Below, one piece after another: positions 26,726 to 35,379 of a stretch of DNA of 64,000 nucleotides; the stretch's first letter is position 1; each line of letters begins with the position of its first letter. A model generated the notes under the pieces. That model was given only the letters and a program-made list of their open reading frames with translations, ran no database searches and was not told the origin of the DNA. Origin of the DNA: an uncultured Gemmatimonadota bacterium (GTDB lineage: Bacteria > Gemmatimonadota > Gemmatimonadetes > Longimicrobiales > Longimicrobiaceae). Location of the stretch: positions 1 to 64,000 of the forward strand of contig CADCTW010000001.1 of assembly GCA_902805735.1 (NCBI GenBank), read 5' to 3'. Position numbers and translations under genes: made by a program.

Positions 26726-29700
26726 TCAGTCTCCCGGCACCGGCTCCGGCTCCGTCACCACCACCCGGCGCGGACGCTCGCTGTGCCCGCCCGTGCCCTG
26801 CCCGGCCGCGTGGTCGTGCGTGCCCTTGCGCCCGAACATCCCCATGGTGCGCTCGCGCAGCTCGTCCAGGATCTCGTAAAAGGTCGGGATCGCCACCAGC
26901 GTCAGCAGGGTGGAGGTGATGGTGCCGCCGATCACCGCCACGCCCAGCGGCGAGCGGAACTGCGCGCCCTCGCCGGAGCCCAGCGCCACCGGGATCATCC
27001 CCGCGATCAGCGCGAAGGTGGTCATCAGGATGGGGCGCAGGCGGATGGCGCCCGCCTCGATCAGCGCCTCGCGCCGCGGCATCCCCTTCTCCTGCGACCA
27101 GATGGCGAAGTCGATCAGGAGGATGGCGTTCTTGGCCACGATCCCCATCAGCAGGATCACGCCGATCATGGACATGATGTTGAGCGTGTTGCCCGTGAGC
27201 AGCAGGCCCAGCATCACCCCCACCAGCGACAGCGGCAGGGAAAGCATGATGGCCATGGGGTCCAGGAACGAGCCGAACTGGACCACCAGGATCAGGTACA
27301 TCAGCATCACCGCCACGCCCAGCGCGAAGAAGATGCGCCCGAACACCTCGTTCTGGTCCTCCGTCTCGCCGCCCTGGCTCACCTGGTAGCCCTGCGGCAC
27401 GTTCACCCGCTGCAGCCGCTCGGTGATCCCCGCCACCACGTCCGTCAGGGGGACGCCCTCGGTGTTGGCCTCCACGTTGATCACGCGCTCGCGGTCCAGG
27501 TGGCTGATGACCGCCGGGCCCAGGTTGCGCTCCACGCGGGCCACCTGCCCCAGCGGCACGGAGACGGGGCCGCCCGCCGGCCCCGGGGCGGGAAGCACCA
27601 GCGGCACCGCCTCCAGGTTGGCCGTGCGGCTGCGCGCCTCGGGAGAGAAGCGGACGTACACGTCGCGCGTCTCGCCCGAGGGGTCCACCCAGTCGCCCGC
27701 GTCGATCCCGGCGAAGGCGGGGCGCAGCGCCTGGGCCACCTGCCCCGCCGTCACGCCCAGCGAGCCGGCCAGCCCGCGGTCGAGCTGCACCGTGAGCTCG
27801 GGGCGCTGGCCCTTGGTGGAAAGGCCCACGTCCACGGCGCCGGGCACCTGCTTCACCTCGCCCATCACCTGCTCGGCCAGCGTGTTGAGCGTGGCCAGGT
27901 CCGGCCCGCGGAGCTGGATCTGGATCTGCTTCTGGTTGCCGAAGCCGCCCGTGGCCAGCGCCGCCTCGGCGCCCCCGATGCGCTTGGCCTCTTCGCGCAG
28001 CTCGGCCGCGATCTCGTCCTGGCCGCGCGCGCGCTCGCCCTTGGGCGTCAGGCGCACGTACACGGAGGCCTCGTCCACCGCGCCGCCCCGCCCGCCCACG
28101 GTGGTGTAGGTGTAGCGCACCTCGGGCTTGCCGCGCGCCAGCGTCGCCACCTCCTCGGCCTTCATCTGCGTGTAGGCCAGGTTGGAGCCCGGCGGAGTGT
28201 CGATCTCCACGATGAACTCCGAGCGGTCGTCCGCCGGGAAGAACTCGCCGCCCAGCTTGAACACCACCGGCACCACCCCGGCCAGGTTCAGCCCCAGCAC
28301 CAGCGCCCCCAGCACCACCGCCGTGCGCCCGATGCCGCCCAGGATCTGCCCGCCGCGCCCGCGCCCGGTGGGGATCAGGGGGGCCACGACGGAGGCCAGC
28401 AGCGCCATCCCCAGCACCGTCGCGAAGCCCAGGATGCCCGTGGCCGGGATCTGGAGGGCGCCCAGGAACATCCCCAGCGCCAGCATCACGATGAAGAGGC
28501 GGTGGTCCAGCGCCCAACCGATCACCCCGCGGTAGCGGTGGGCCTGGTGGTCGAACCAGCGGTTGAAGCGGTCCAGCGTGCGCGTGATCCACCACTTCTC
28601 GTTCTCGGGCACGTGCGGGTCGGGCCAGTACGCCGAGAGCATGGGGTCCAGCGAGAACGACACGAAGAGCGAGACCAGCACCGAGCAGGCGATGGTGAGC
28701 GCGAAAGGCGCGAACCACTGCTCCGCCAGGCTCCCCATGAACGCGATGGGGACGAACACGCAGACGATGGAGAAGGTGGTCGCCGCCACCGCCAGCCCGA
28801 TCTCGTCCGTCCCCTCGCGCGCCGCCGTGTAGTGGTCCTTACCCATCTCCACGTGGCGCACGATGTTTTCTCGCACCACGATGGCGTCGTCGATCAGGAT
28901 GCCGATGGCGAGCGAAAGGCCCAGCAGCGACATGGTGTTGAGGGTGAACCCGAAGGCCCACACCGCCGTGAACGAGGCCAGCACGGACACGGGGAGCGCC
29001 AGGCCGGTGATCACCGTGGAGCGCCACGAGTTGAGGAAGAGGAACACCACGAGCACGGTGAGGATGGCGCCCTCGATCAGCGTCTCCTGTACGTTGTCCA
29101 CGGAGTTCTCCACCCGCTCGCCCGCGTTCTGCACCACGTCCAGCTTCACGCCGGCGGGGAGGGCGCCCTGCAGCTTCTCGATCTCCGCGATCACCCGCTC
29201 GCTGACCGCGGTGGTGCTGTACCCCTGCGACTTCACCACCTCGATGCCCACCGCGGGGCGGCCGTTGAAGAGCGCCACCGAGCGGGGCTCCTCCGTGGCG
29301 TCGCGCACGCTGGCCACCTCGCTCAGGCGGATGACCTGCCCGTTGCGCGACGCCACCACGAGCTGCGCGAACTCCGCCGGGTCCTGCAGCCGCCCGCGCA
29401 GGCGGATGGTGCGCTCGTCCAGCGCGCCGTTGATGCGCCCCACCGGCGCCGCCAGGTTCTGCGACTGCACCGCCTGCACCACCTGCGGGATGCCGATCCC
29501 CGCCGCCTGCATGCGCTGCGGATCCACCTCCACCGTGAGCTCGCGCTCCACGCCCCCCACCACGTTCACCTCGGCCACGCCCTGCAGCCCGCGGAGCTGG
29601 CGGGTGATCCCCGGGTCCGCCAGCCGCGTGAGCTCGGGGGAGCGCAGCGCCTGCGACGACAGGGTCAGCGAGACGATGGGCTGGTCGTTCGGGTCGAAGC

Positions 29701-30088
29701 GCGTGAGGATCGGCTCCTCCATCTCCTGCGGCAGGTCGGCCCGGATCTGCGAGATGGCGTCGCGGATGTCCTGGGTGGCCTGCTGCAGGTCCTTTTCGAA
29801 ATTGAACTCCACCAGGATGGTGCCGAAGCCGTCCAGCGACTGCGAGGTCACGCGGTCCACGCCGCTGATCCCGGCGATCGCCTCTTCCATCGGCTCCACC
29901 ACCTCGCGCTCCACGATGTCCGGCGAGGCGCCGGGGTACGGCACGGCCACGTTGACGATGGGAGGGTTGACCTCCGGGAACTCGTCCGTGTCCAGGTTGA
30001 TCAGCGCGAAGATGCCGAACACCACCAGCGCCAGCATCGTCACCACGGTGACGACGGGCTTCTTGATGGCGAAATCCGAGATGAGCAT
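26726..30088 (-). CDS. RND multidrug efflux transporter (HAE1/AcrB type)
   Basis: An inner-membrane proton-driven pump of 1120 aa with 12 membrane helices and two large periplasmic loops. It starts MLISDFAIKKPVVTVVTML, typical of the family. The proton-relay Asp pair is in GILIDDAIVVREN and the partner Lys in MGIVAKNAILLIDFA. The C-terminal ~40 residues are polar (GRKGTHDHAAGQGTGG) and exceed most homologues. It is the last gene of a tetR-tolC-adaptor-pump operon, 13 bases after the adaptor. Confidence 0.94.
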   Translation of the reverse strand: MLISDFAIKKPVVTVVTMLALVVFGIFALINLDTDEFPEVNPPIVNVAVPYPGASPDIVEREVVEPMEEAIAGISGVDRVTSQSLDGFGTILVEFNFEKDLQQATQDIRDAISQIRADLPQEMEEPILTRFDPNDQPIVSLTLSSQALRSPELTRLADPGITRQLRGLQGVAEVNVVGGVERELTVEVDPQRMQAAGIGIPQVVQAVQSQNLAAPVGRINGALDERTIRLRGRLQDPAEFAQLVVASRNGQVIRLSEVASVRDATEEPRSVALFNGRPAVGIEVVKSQGYSTTAVSERVIAEIEKLQGALPAGVKLDVVQNAGERVENSVDNVQETLIEGAILTVLVVFLFLNSWRSTVITGLALPVSVLASFTAVWAFGFTLNTMSLLGLSLAIGILIDDAIVVRENIVRHVEMGKDHYTAAREGTDEIGLAVAATTFSIVCVFVPIAFMGSLAEQWFAPFALTIACSVLVSLFVSFSLDPMLSAYWPDPHVPENEKWWITRTLDRFNRWFDHQAHRYRGVIGWALDHRLFIVMLALGMFLGALQIPATGILGFATVLGMALLASVVAPLIPTGRGRGGQILGGIGRTAVVLGALVLGLNLAGVVPVVFKLGGEFFPADDRSEFIVEIDTPPGSNLAYTQMKAEEVATLARGKPEVRYTYTTVGGRGGAVDEASVYVRLTPKGERARGQDEIAAELREEAKRIGGAEAALATGGFGNQKQIQIQLRGPDLATLNTLAEQVMGEVKQVPGAVDVGLSTKGQRPELTVQLDRGLAGSLGVTAGQVAQALRPAFAGIDAGDWVDPSGETRDVYVRFSPEARSRTANLEAVPLVLPAPGPAGGPVSVPLGQVARVERNLGPAVISHLDRERVINVEANTEGVPLTDVVAGITERLQRVNVPQGYQVSQGGETEDQNEVFGRIFFALGVAVMLMYLILVVQFGSFLDPMAIMLSLPLSLVGVMLGLLLTGNTLNIMSMIGVILLMGIVAKNAILLIDFAIWSQEKGMPRREALIEAGAIRLRPILMTTFALIAGMIPVALGSGEGAQFRSPLGVAVIGGTITSTLLTLVAIPTFYEILDELRERTMGMFGRKGTHDHAAGQGTGGHSERPRRVVVTEPEPVPGD

Positions 30089-30101
30089 GCGGGCGCTCCT
30101 T

Positions 30102-31214
30102 TTACCGCGCCCCGGCGGGCGCGGCGCCGGCGGCGCGCACCTTCACCGGAGTGCCAGGGGTGGTGCCGACCGAGGCGCCCACCAGCACGGTGTCGCCCGC
30201 GGCCAGCCCCGAGAGTACCTCCACGCGGTCCGTCTCCGAGTCGCGCGTGCCCACCTGCACGGGGACGCGCTCCGCCTTCCCCCCCTTCAGCCGCAGCACC
30301 GTGGGCGACACGCCGCGCTCGTCCACCGCGTCGGCCGGCACCGTGATGGCCATGCGCGCCGACGCCTGCACCCGCCCCTCGGCGAAGAGCCCCGCCACCA
30401 GCACGCCGTCCTCGTTGGGAAGCGTCACCACCACGGGGATCTGGCGCGTGGCCGCGTCGGCCGCCGGGGAGATGCGCTGGATGGTGCCCGTGAAGGTGCG
30501 CCCCGGGTAGGCGCTGCTGGTGAACCTCACCGGCGTCCCCACGCGCAGCGCGCCGAGCTGCTCGGCCGGCACCGCCGCCTCCAGCCGCATGCTGCCGGGG
30601 TCGATAATGGTGAAGAGGGGCGTGCCCGGCTGCACCACGTCGCCCGCGCTCACCGGCCGCGCGCTCACGACTCCCGAGATGGGAGCGGTGATCACCGTGT
30701 TGGCCTGCTGTTTCCGCGCCTGCGCCAGCCGCGTGCGCGCGTCGGCGAGCTGCGCCTGCCCGCCGGCGAGCTGCGAGCGCGCCAGCTCCAGGTCGCGGTC
30801 CGCCACGGCGCCGGCCTGGTTGAGGGTGGCCGCGCGCTCCGCGTTGCGCTGCGCCGTGCTCACCGCGATCTGCGCCGACCGCACCCCGCTCTGCGCCGAG
30901 GTCACGGCGTCGCTGATGGCCGAGTCGTCGATGCGCCCCAGCGTCTGCCCGGCGCGCACCGCCACCCCGCGGTCCGCGTTCACCTGCAGAACCGTTCCGC
31001 CGAGCTGCGCGGTGACGGTGGCCTCGCGCTCCGCCGCCAGCGTCCCGGAAAGGGTGGGGCCGGTGGACACTTCGCGCGCCGACACCACCTCGATGGCCTC
31101 CGGCCCCACCAGCACCTCGGCGGGCCCCCTGGGCTGCGCCGCGTCCGAATCGCGCCCGCACGCCGCCAGCACCAGCGCGGCGCCCACCACCAGCCCGCTT
31201 CCTCTATTCATCAT
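30102..31214 (-). CDS. RND efflux periplasmic adaptor (membrane fusion lipoprotein)
   Basis: A 370-aa adaptor that bridges the pump and the TolC-like channel. Lipobox LAAC (Cys19) anchors it to the inner membrane. Barrel-sandwich halves surround a coiled-coil hairpin (about residues 95-165), followed by PISGVVSARPVSAGDVVQPG and the beta-barrel and membrane-proximal domains. The start has two adjacent ATG codons overlapping the tolC stop (ATGATGA). Confidence 0.93.
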   Translation of the reverse strand: MMNRGSGLVVGAALVLAACGRDSDAAQPRGPAEVLVGPEAIEVVSAREVSTGPTLSGTLAAEREATVTAQLGGTVLQVNADRGVAVRAGQTLGRIDDSAISDAVTSAQSGVRSAQIAVSTAQRNAERAATLNQAGAVADRDLELARSQLAGGQAQLADARTRLAQARKQQANTVITAPISGVVSARPVSAGDVVQPGTPLFTIIDPGSMRLEAAVPAEQLGALRVGTPVRFTSSAYPGRTFTGTIQRISPAADAATRQIPVVVTLPNEDGVLVAGLFAEGRVQASARMAITVPADAVDERGVSPTVLRLKGGKAERVPVQVGTRDSETDRVEVLSGLAAGDTVLVGASVGTTPGTPVKVRAAGAAPAGAR

Positions 31215-32869
31215 TGCCCGCCTCCGGTGAACGCGCTCTGGGGTTGATTGGCGCCCTGCTGGGGCTGCTGCTGCTGGGGCGGCGCCTGCTGCCGCTGCTG
31301 CGGCGGGGCCTGCCGCTGCTGCCCCCCCTGCCCCGCGCCCTGCAGCGGCAGGTCGGGGAGCAGCGCGATCCGCACACGGGCCACCGCCAGGTCGCGCGCG
31401 GCCTGGGCGCGGTTGGCCTCCGCCTGCTGCAGCAGGATGCGCGAGTCGGCTACCTCAATCTGCGTGGAGATCCCCTCGCGGTAGCGGATCTCGGCGATGC
31501 TGTACGCGCGCCGGGCCTGCTCCACCGTGCCCGACGACGCTTGCCACGCGGCGCGGGCGGCGTCGAGCTGTTCCAGCGCGGTGCGGGTGTCCAGCGACGC
31601 GGCCTCGCGCGCCTGGCGGAACTGCGCCTGCGCCTCGGCCAGGTTGGCCTCGGCCACCAGCCGCTCGCCGCGCAGCCGCCCGCCCGTGAAGATGGGCACC
31701 GACAGCCCCGCCGCCACGCTGGCGTTGGTGCGGAACTCGTCCAGCGCCGGCACCAGGCTTTCCGGGAACGCCACCCGCCCGTACGTGAAGCTGAGCGCCA
31801 CGTTGGGGAGCGCCGCCGCCCGCGCGATGCGCCGCTCGGCCTCCTGCACGCGCACCGCTTCGGCCGCCTGCCGCACGGGTGCGCGCAGCGCCGTGCTGGT
31901 GTCGCCCAGCGCCCCCTGGTTGCTGGCGAAGCGCCCCACCGGCACCGGCCGCTCGTCGTTGAGCGGGGTGGTGAGCGTCAGCGGCTCGTCGGCCGGCAGG
32001 TCGAGGAGCTGCTTGAGGCGCAGGAAGGCCAGGTCGCGCTCCGCGCGGCGCTGGATCAGCACGGGGCGCAGGTTGTCGCGCGACACCTGGGCGCGCAGCA
32101 GGTCGAACTCGGGCTGGTTCCCCACCTGCCGGGCGAGCTGGGTCTGCCGCAGCGTGGTCTCGGCCTGCGCCAGCGTGGCCTCGGCGATGTCCACGAGCTG
32201 GTTGGAGAGCCCCGCGTCGAAGTACGCCTGCGTCACGTCCAGGGCGAGCTGCGCCCGCTGCGTGCTGAAGGTGACCTCGGCCACGCGCCGCGCGGCGTCC
32301 GCGATGCGGTTGCGGGCCGCCACGGAGCCGCCGTTGAAGGCGCTGTACGACGCGCTCAGCCCGTAATTCCAGGTGTTCTCGCTGCCGAAGCCCGCGCGGC
32401 TCAGCCCCGCGAAGGGGTTGCCCGGCTGGCGGCAGCGCAGCGCCTGCTCCAGCGAGTCCACCCGCTCCTGCAGTGGCAGCGCCGGGTTGGGCTGGTACGG
32501 CGCGCCGGGCGGCGTGGCGGGGCATCCCGGGGGAGGCCCGCCCGTGCCGCCGCCGCCGCCCGCGGTGTCCCCCGCCGCCGGGGGCCCGCCGAACCCCGCG
32601 AACTGCGAGGCCAGCGTGCGCGAGTAGGAAAGGCTCCCGCTCACCTGCGGCAGGCGCGCGCTGCGGGCCTGCAGCACCTGCCCGCGGGCGCGGGTGACGC
32701 CGGCGCGGGCGACGTCCACCGTTTCGCTGGCGTCTTCGGCTCGGCGCAGGGCTTCTTCCAGGGAAAGCGACGCGCCCCGGGGCGTCTGCGCCCGCAGCGG
32801 GGGCGCGAAGGCTAGAACCACGAGGGCGGCCGCCGCGATGCGGAGGCGGGCCCCGTTGGACGATCTCAT
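31211..32869 (-). CDS. TolC family outer-membrane efflux protein
   Basis: A 552-aa outer-membrane channel subunit. A signal peptide ends near LRAQ, and two OEP repeats cover roughly residues 30-330 and 340-520. A Gly/Pro-rich insert follows the first strands (about residues 75-120), and the C-terminal tail is Gln/Pro-rich. The long upstream frame was rejected because it overlaps tetR. No clear ribosome site precedes the chosen ATG. It overlaps the adaptor start. Confidence 0.9.
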   Translation of the reverse strand: MRSSNGARLRIAAAALVVLAFAPPLRAQTPRGASLSLEEALRRAEDASETVDVARAGVTRARGQVLQARSARLPQVSGSLSYSRTLASQFAGFGGPPAAGDTAGGGGGTGGPPPGCPATPPGAPYQPNPALPLQERVDSLEQALRCRQPGNPFAGLSRAGFGSENTWNYGLSASYSAFNGGSVAARNRIADAARRVAEVTFSTQRAQLALDVTQAYFDAGLSNQLVDIAEATLAQAETTLRQTQLARQVGNQPEFDLLRAQVSRDNLRPVLIQRRAERDLAFLRLKQLLDLPADEPLTLTTPLNDERPVPVGRFASNQGALGDTSTALRAPVRQAAEAVRVQEAERRIARAAALPNVALSFTYGRVAFPESLVPALDEFRTNASVAAGLSVPIFTGGRLRGERLVAEANLAEAQAQFRQAREAASLDTRTALEQLDAARAAWQASSGTVEQARRAYSIAEIRYREGISTQIEVADSRILLQQAEANRAQAARDLAVARVRIALLPDLPLQGAGQGGQQRQAPPQQRQQAPPQQQQPQQGANQPQSAFTGGGQ

Positions 32870-32883
32870 GGCCGGGTGTCCGT

Positions 32884-33474
32884 TCAGGTTCGCGAAGCGG
32901 GAGGGGGCGTCGCCCCGATCCCGCGCAGCAGCAGCGTCACGTACTTCACGGGGGCTTCCTCGGGAGAGTAGGCGTAACGCTCGGGCATCATCTCCCGCCC
33001 CATTGCGTCGGTGAAGAGCGCGCCCATCAGCATGGCGGCGGCGGCGCTCGCGTCCACGCCGGGGTCCGCCATCCCCCGGCCCTGCAGCCGCTGCAGGTAT
33101 CCCGTCAGCTCCTCCGCCACCCGCTGCGGGCCCGCCTGCGCGCACGCCCTCATCTCGGGCGCCTGCTCCATCTCGCCCATGCAGGTGCGGATCATCCCGC
33201 TGTTGCGGCGCAGGTGGGCCAGGTGCTCCCGGCACCATGCCGTGAGCTCCGCCGCCGGGTCCTCGGGCACTTCGGGGAGCTGGTAGTCCAGCCCCCGTTG
33301 CGCCTCCGCGAGTATGGCCTCGGACAGGAGGGCGCCCTTGGAGCCGAAGTGGCGGAAAAGGGTGATCTCGTTGACTCCGGCCTCCGCGGCGATGCGCCGG
33401 GTGGTGGCGCCGCGCGATCCCGCCTCCTCGAAGACCCGCAGGGCCGCTTCCATCAATCTTTCGCGTACATCCAT
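32884..33474 (-). CDS. TetR/AcrR family regulator of the RND pump operon
   Basis: A 196-aa repressor. The helix-turn-helix is at residues ~27-50 (RRIAAEAGVNEITLFRHFGS). It is the first gene of the operon and ends 14 bases before the tolC ATG, so it probably autoregulates the pump. The operator at 33501-33522 lies just upstream. Start MDVRERLMEAA was preferred to an ATG inside the operator. Confidence 0.9.
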   Translation of the reverse strand: MDVRERLMEAALRVFEEAGSRGATTRRIAAEAGVNEITLFRHFGSKGALLSEAILAEAQRGLDYQLPEVPEDPAAELTAWCREHLAHLRRNSGMIRTCMGEMEQAPEMRACAQAGPQRVAEELTGYLQRLQGRGMADPGVDASAAAAMLMGALFTDAMGREMMPERYAYSPEEAPVKYVTLLLRGIGATPPPASRT

Positions 33475-33500
33475 GGGGCTACGGTAATCCGTCCAGAGCG

Positions 33501-33522
33501 TGAAAGCAAGTGCTTGCATTCA
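33501..33522. promoter_or_regulatory. Operator of the TetR-pump operon
   Basis: A 22-bp palindrome centred on GCAAGTGCTTGC; its 10-base arms match at 9 of 10 positions. It lies 27 bases before the tetR start, as expected for AcrR-type autoregulation. Confidence 0.75.
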
Positions 33523-33550
33523 ACTTGTTACACGCCTCGCGCAACATCGT

Positions 33551-34024
33551 TCACGCGGCGTCGTCGGTGCGCCGGCGCCGGTGTTCGCGCCAGCTCTGGA
33601 TGAGCCCGTCCACCCGTTCCACCAGGAGGCGGTGGAAGCGCGCGGCGCTGGCCAGCCGCTCGCACCCCACCCGCCGCGTGGCGGGGAAGCTTGCCTGCGC
33701 CTCCTCGAACACCTGGATCATGTCTGCCCAGCGCCCCTGCGCCACGCGCAGCATGCGCTCCCAAGGATCGTCGCCCACGCGGTAGAAGTCGCGCCGGTCC
33801 CCCAGCGACGACACGCGCTCGATGAGCCCCAGCGACTCCAGCATGCGCGCGTTGGTGCTCACGGACGCCTTGCTGGCCTGCAGGCTCTCGGTGAGCTCGT
33901 CCAGCGAGTACGCGCGGTCGCTCACCAGCAGCAGCCCGAACAGCCGTCCAGCGCCGCGCGGCATCCCCTCGCGCTCGCAAAGAAGCCCCATCCGCTCCAC
34001 GAACTGCTGTACCGATCCTTCCAT
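33551..34024 (-). CDS. GbsR/MarR family transcriptional regulator
   Basis: A 157-aa winged-helix regulator. Residues ~20-80 hold the DNA-binding domain (AYSLDELTESLQASKASVSTN as recognition region, RRDFYRVGDD as wing). The C-terminal part is helical. It resembles the GbsR-like family. Its promoter region holds a palindrome at 34077-34096 and faces the ATPase operon, so it may control itself, that operon, or both. The stop lies 29 bases from the pump operator. Confidence 0.85.
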   Translation of the reverse strand: MEGSVQQFVERMGLLCEREGMPRGAGRLFGLLLVSDRAYSLDELTESLQASKASVSTNARMLESLGLIERVSSLGDRRDFYRVGDDPWERMLRVAQGRWADMIQVFEEAQASFPATRRVGCERLASAARFHRLLVERVDGLIQSWREHRRRRTDDAA

Positions 34025-34076
34025 GTCTCACCGCAGGCAGGGGGTTTCGTAGGTGGCCAAGCTAAAGCGTTCACAT

Positions 34077-34096
34077 CGTTCAGTCAATACTGAACG
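34077..34096. promoter_or_regulatory. Palindromic operator between the GbsR-type gene and the ATPase operon
   Basis: CGTTCAGTCAATACTGAACG is a perfect palindrome with 8-bp arms and a 4-base spacer. GTTCA also occurs once more at 34070-34074. It is 53 bases upstream of the regulator start in the divergent gap, the natural place for a GbsR/MarR site. Confidence 0.7.
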
Positions 34097-34213
34097 TTCC
34101 AAAAACAGATGTTCTCCCGCACGGCAACGACGGCAGAAAGGTCTTGTGTCTGGCAGAGGAGAATCATACGTTGGAAGCAACGTACAACGAAAACACCGTA
34201 CGATGGGGCTGCC

Positions 34214-35377
34214 GTGAGAGCGAACCCGGGCGGGCAGATCGCAGCGGAAGAGGTGATTGGCAGAGACCCTCTGATCGAGCGTCTATGGCGGGTGCTCTCT
34301 CGACAGAGCGTCCTCCTCACCGCCGAGCGCCGTGTCGGGAAGACATCCGTGCTGAAGAAAATGCAGAAGGAGTGTCCCCAGGGCACCCTCATCTTCTACC
34401 GCGACCTGGAAGGGGTGCGGACGCCGCTGGAGTTCGTGCAGAAGGTCCTGGAGGATGTCGACGGAAACCTGAGCGGAGGCGATCGCGGGAAAAGCCGCGC
34501 CCGTGCGCTGATGAAATCTCTCGGTGGGTTCGAGCTCGGATCGATCATCAAGTTCCCCGCATCGGCCGAGCCGGACTGGAAGGCGCTCCTCGATGCCACG
34601 ATCGAGGATCTCGCGACCTTCCAGAAGCAGCGCGTGCTCTTCTTCTGGGATGAGATCCCGCTGATGCTGTTCAACCTAAAGGAGCGCTACAGCGAGGAGC
34701 TCGCGATGGACGTGCTGGATTCCCTGCGGGCTCTGCGGCAGCACCACCCCTCCGTGCGCATGGTGTTCACCGGGTCCATCGGCCTTCACAACGTGCTCTC
34801 TTCGCTGAAGCGCGGTGGGTACGCGAACGCGCCCGTCAACGACATGTTCTCGGTCGACGTGCCGGCGCTGTCGGATCGGGATGCGCGTACCCTGGCCCTG
34901 CGTCTCGTGCAGGGCGAAGAACTCACGCCCGCCGATCCCGACGAACTGGCGGCGCACATCGCGACGGCGGTCGACCGTTTCCCATTCTACATCCATCACA
35001 TCGTGGATGGGCTCACCGAGAAGGACGAACACAGCGCGGCTGCCGTGGACGCCATCATCACGGATCGCCTCACGGACGCGCAGGATCCCTGGCATCTTCG
35101 CCATTACGAGGAGCGCATCACGACGTACTACGAAGGTCCGATCGTCCCCATCGCATTCGCGGTGCTCGACCGGCTGGCCACGGCGGACGGTCTTTCCTTC
35201 GCGGAGCTGCGCAACGCGGTGGATGCGCAAATCGCCACCACCGAGAAGCAGGACGTGCACGACACGCTCGATCTCCTGAAGCGCGATCACTACCTCACGC
35301 AGCACCCGCAGGATGGCACGTACGCCTTCCGCGTTCCGATCATCCGCCGCTGGTGGCGCTTCAACCGAGGGCTCTGA
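34214..35377 (+). CDS. AAA/STAND-like ATPase with C-terminal winged helix
   Basis: A 387-aa P-loop ATPase of unknown role. Walker A is AERRVGKTS (Lys43), Walker B is VLFFWDEIP (Asp146-Glu147), and sensor 1 is in VRMVFTGSIG. The last ~70 residues look like a winged helix followed by a basic IIRRWWRFNRG end, as in archaeal-type STAND ATPases. No membrane, nuclease or toxin domain is visible. The start is uncertain: GTG 34214 was chosen because residues upstream look non-coding. It is followed after 2 bases by a second ATPase, so the pair is surely one operon. Base composition looks less GC-rich than in neighbouring genes. Confidence 0.75.
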   Translation: MRANPGGQIAAEEVIGRDPLIERLWRVLSRQSVLLTAERRVGKTSVLKKMQKECPQGTLIFYRDLEGVRTPLEFVQKVLEDVDGNLSGGDRGKSRARALMKSLGGFELGSIIKFPASAEPDWKALLDATIEDLATFQKQRVLFFWDEIPLMLFNLKERYSEELAMDVLDSLRALRQHHPSVRMVFTGSIGLHNVLSSLKRGGYANAPVNDMFSVDVPALSDRDARTLALRLVQGEELTPADPDELAAHIATAVDRFPFYIHHIVDGLTEKDEHSAAAVDAIITDRLTDAQDPWHLRHYEERITTYYEGPIVPIAFAVLDRLATADGLSFAELRNAVDAQIATTEKQDVHDTLDLLKRDHYLTQHPQDGTYAFRVPIIRRWWRFNRGL

Positions 35378-35379
35378 CG

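Noticed and set aside
26717-30346. A 1209-codon plus-strand frame opposite the RND pump
   Set aside because: It is antisense to a clear RND transporter and its translation is a low-complexity His/Arg/Gln sequence typical of shadow frames.
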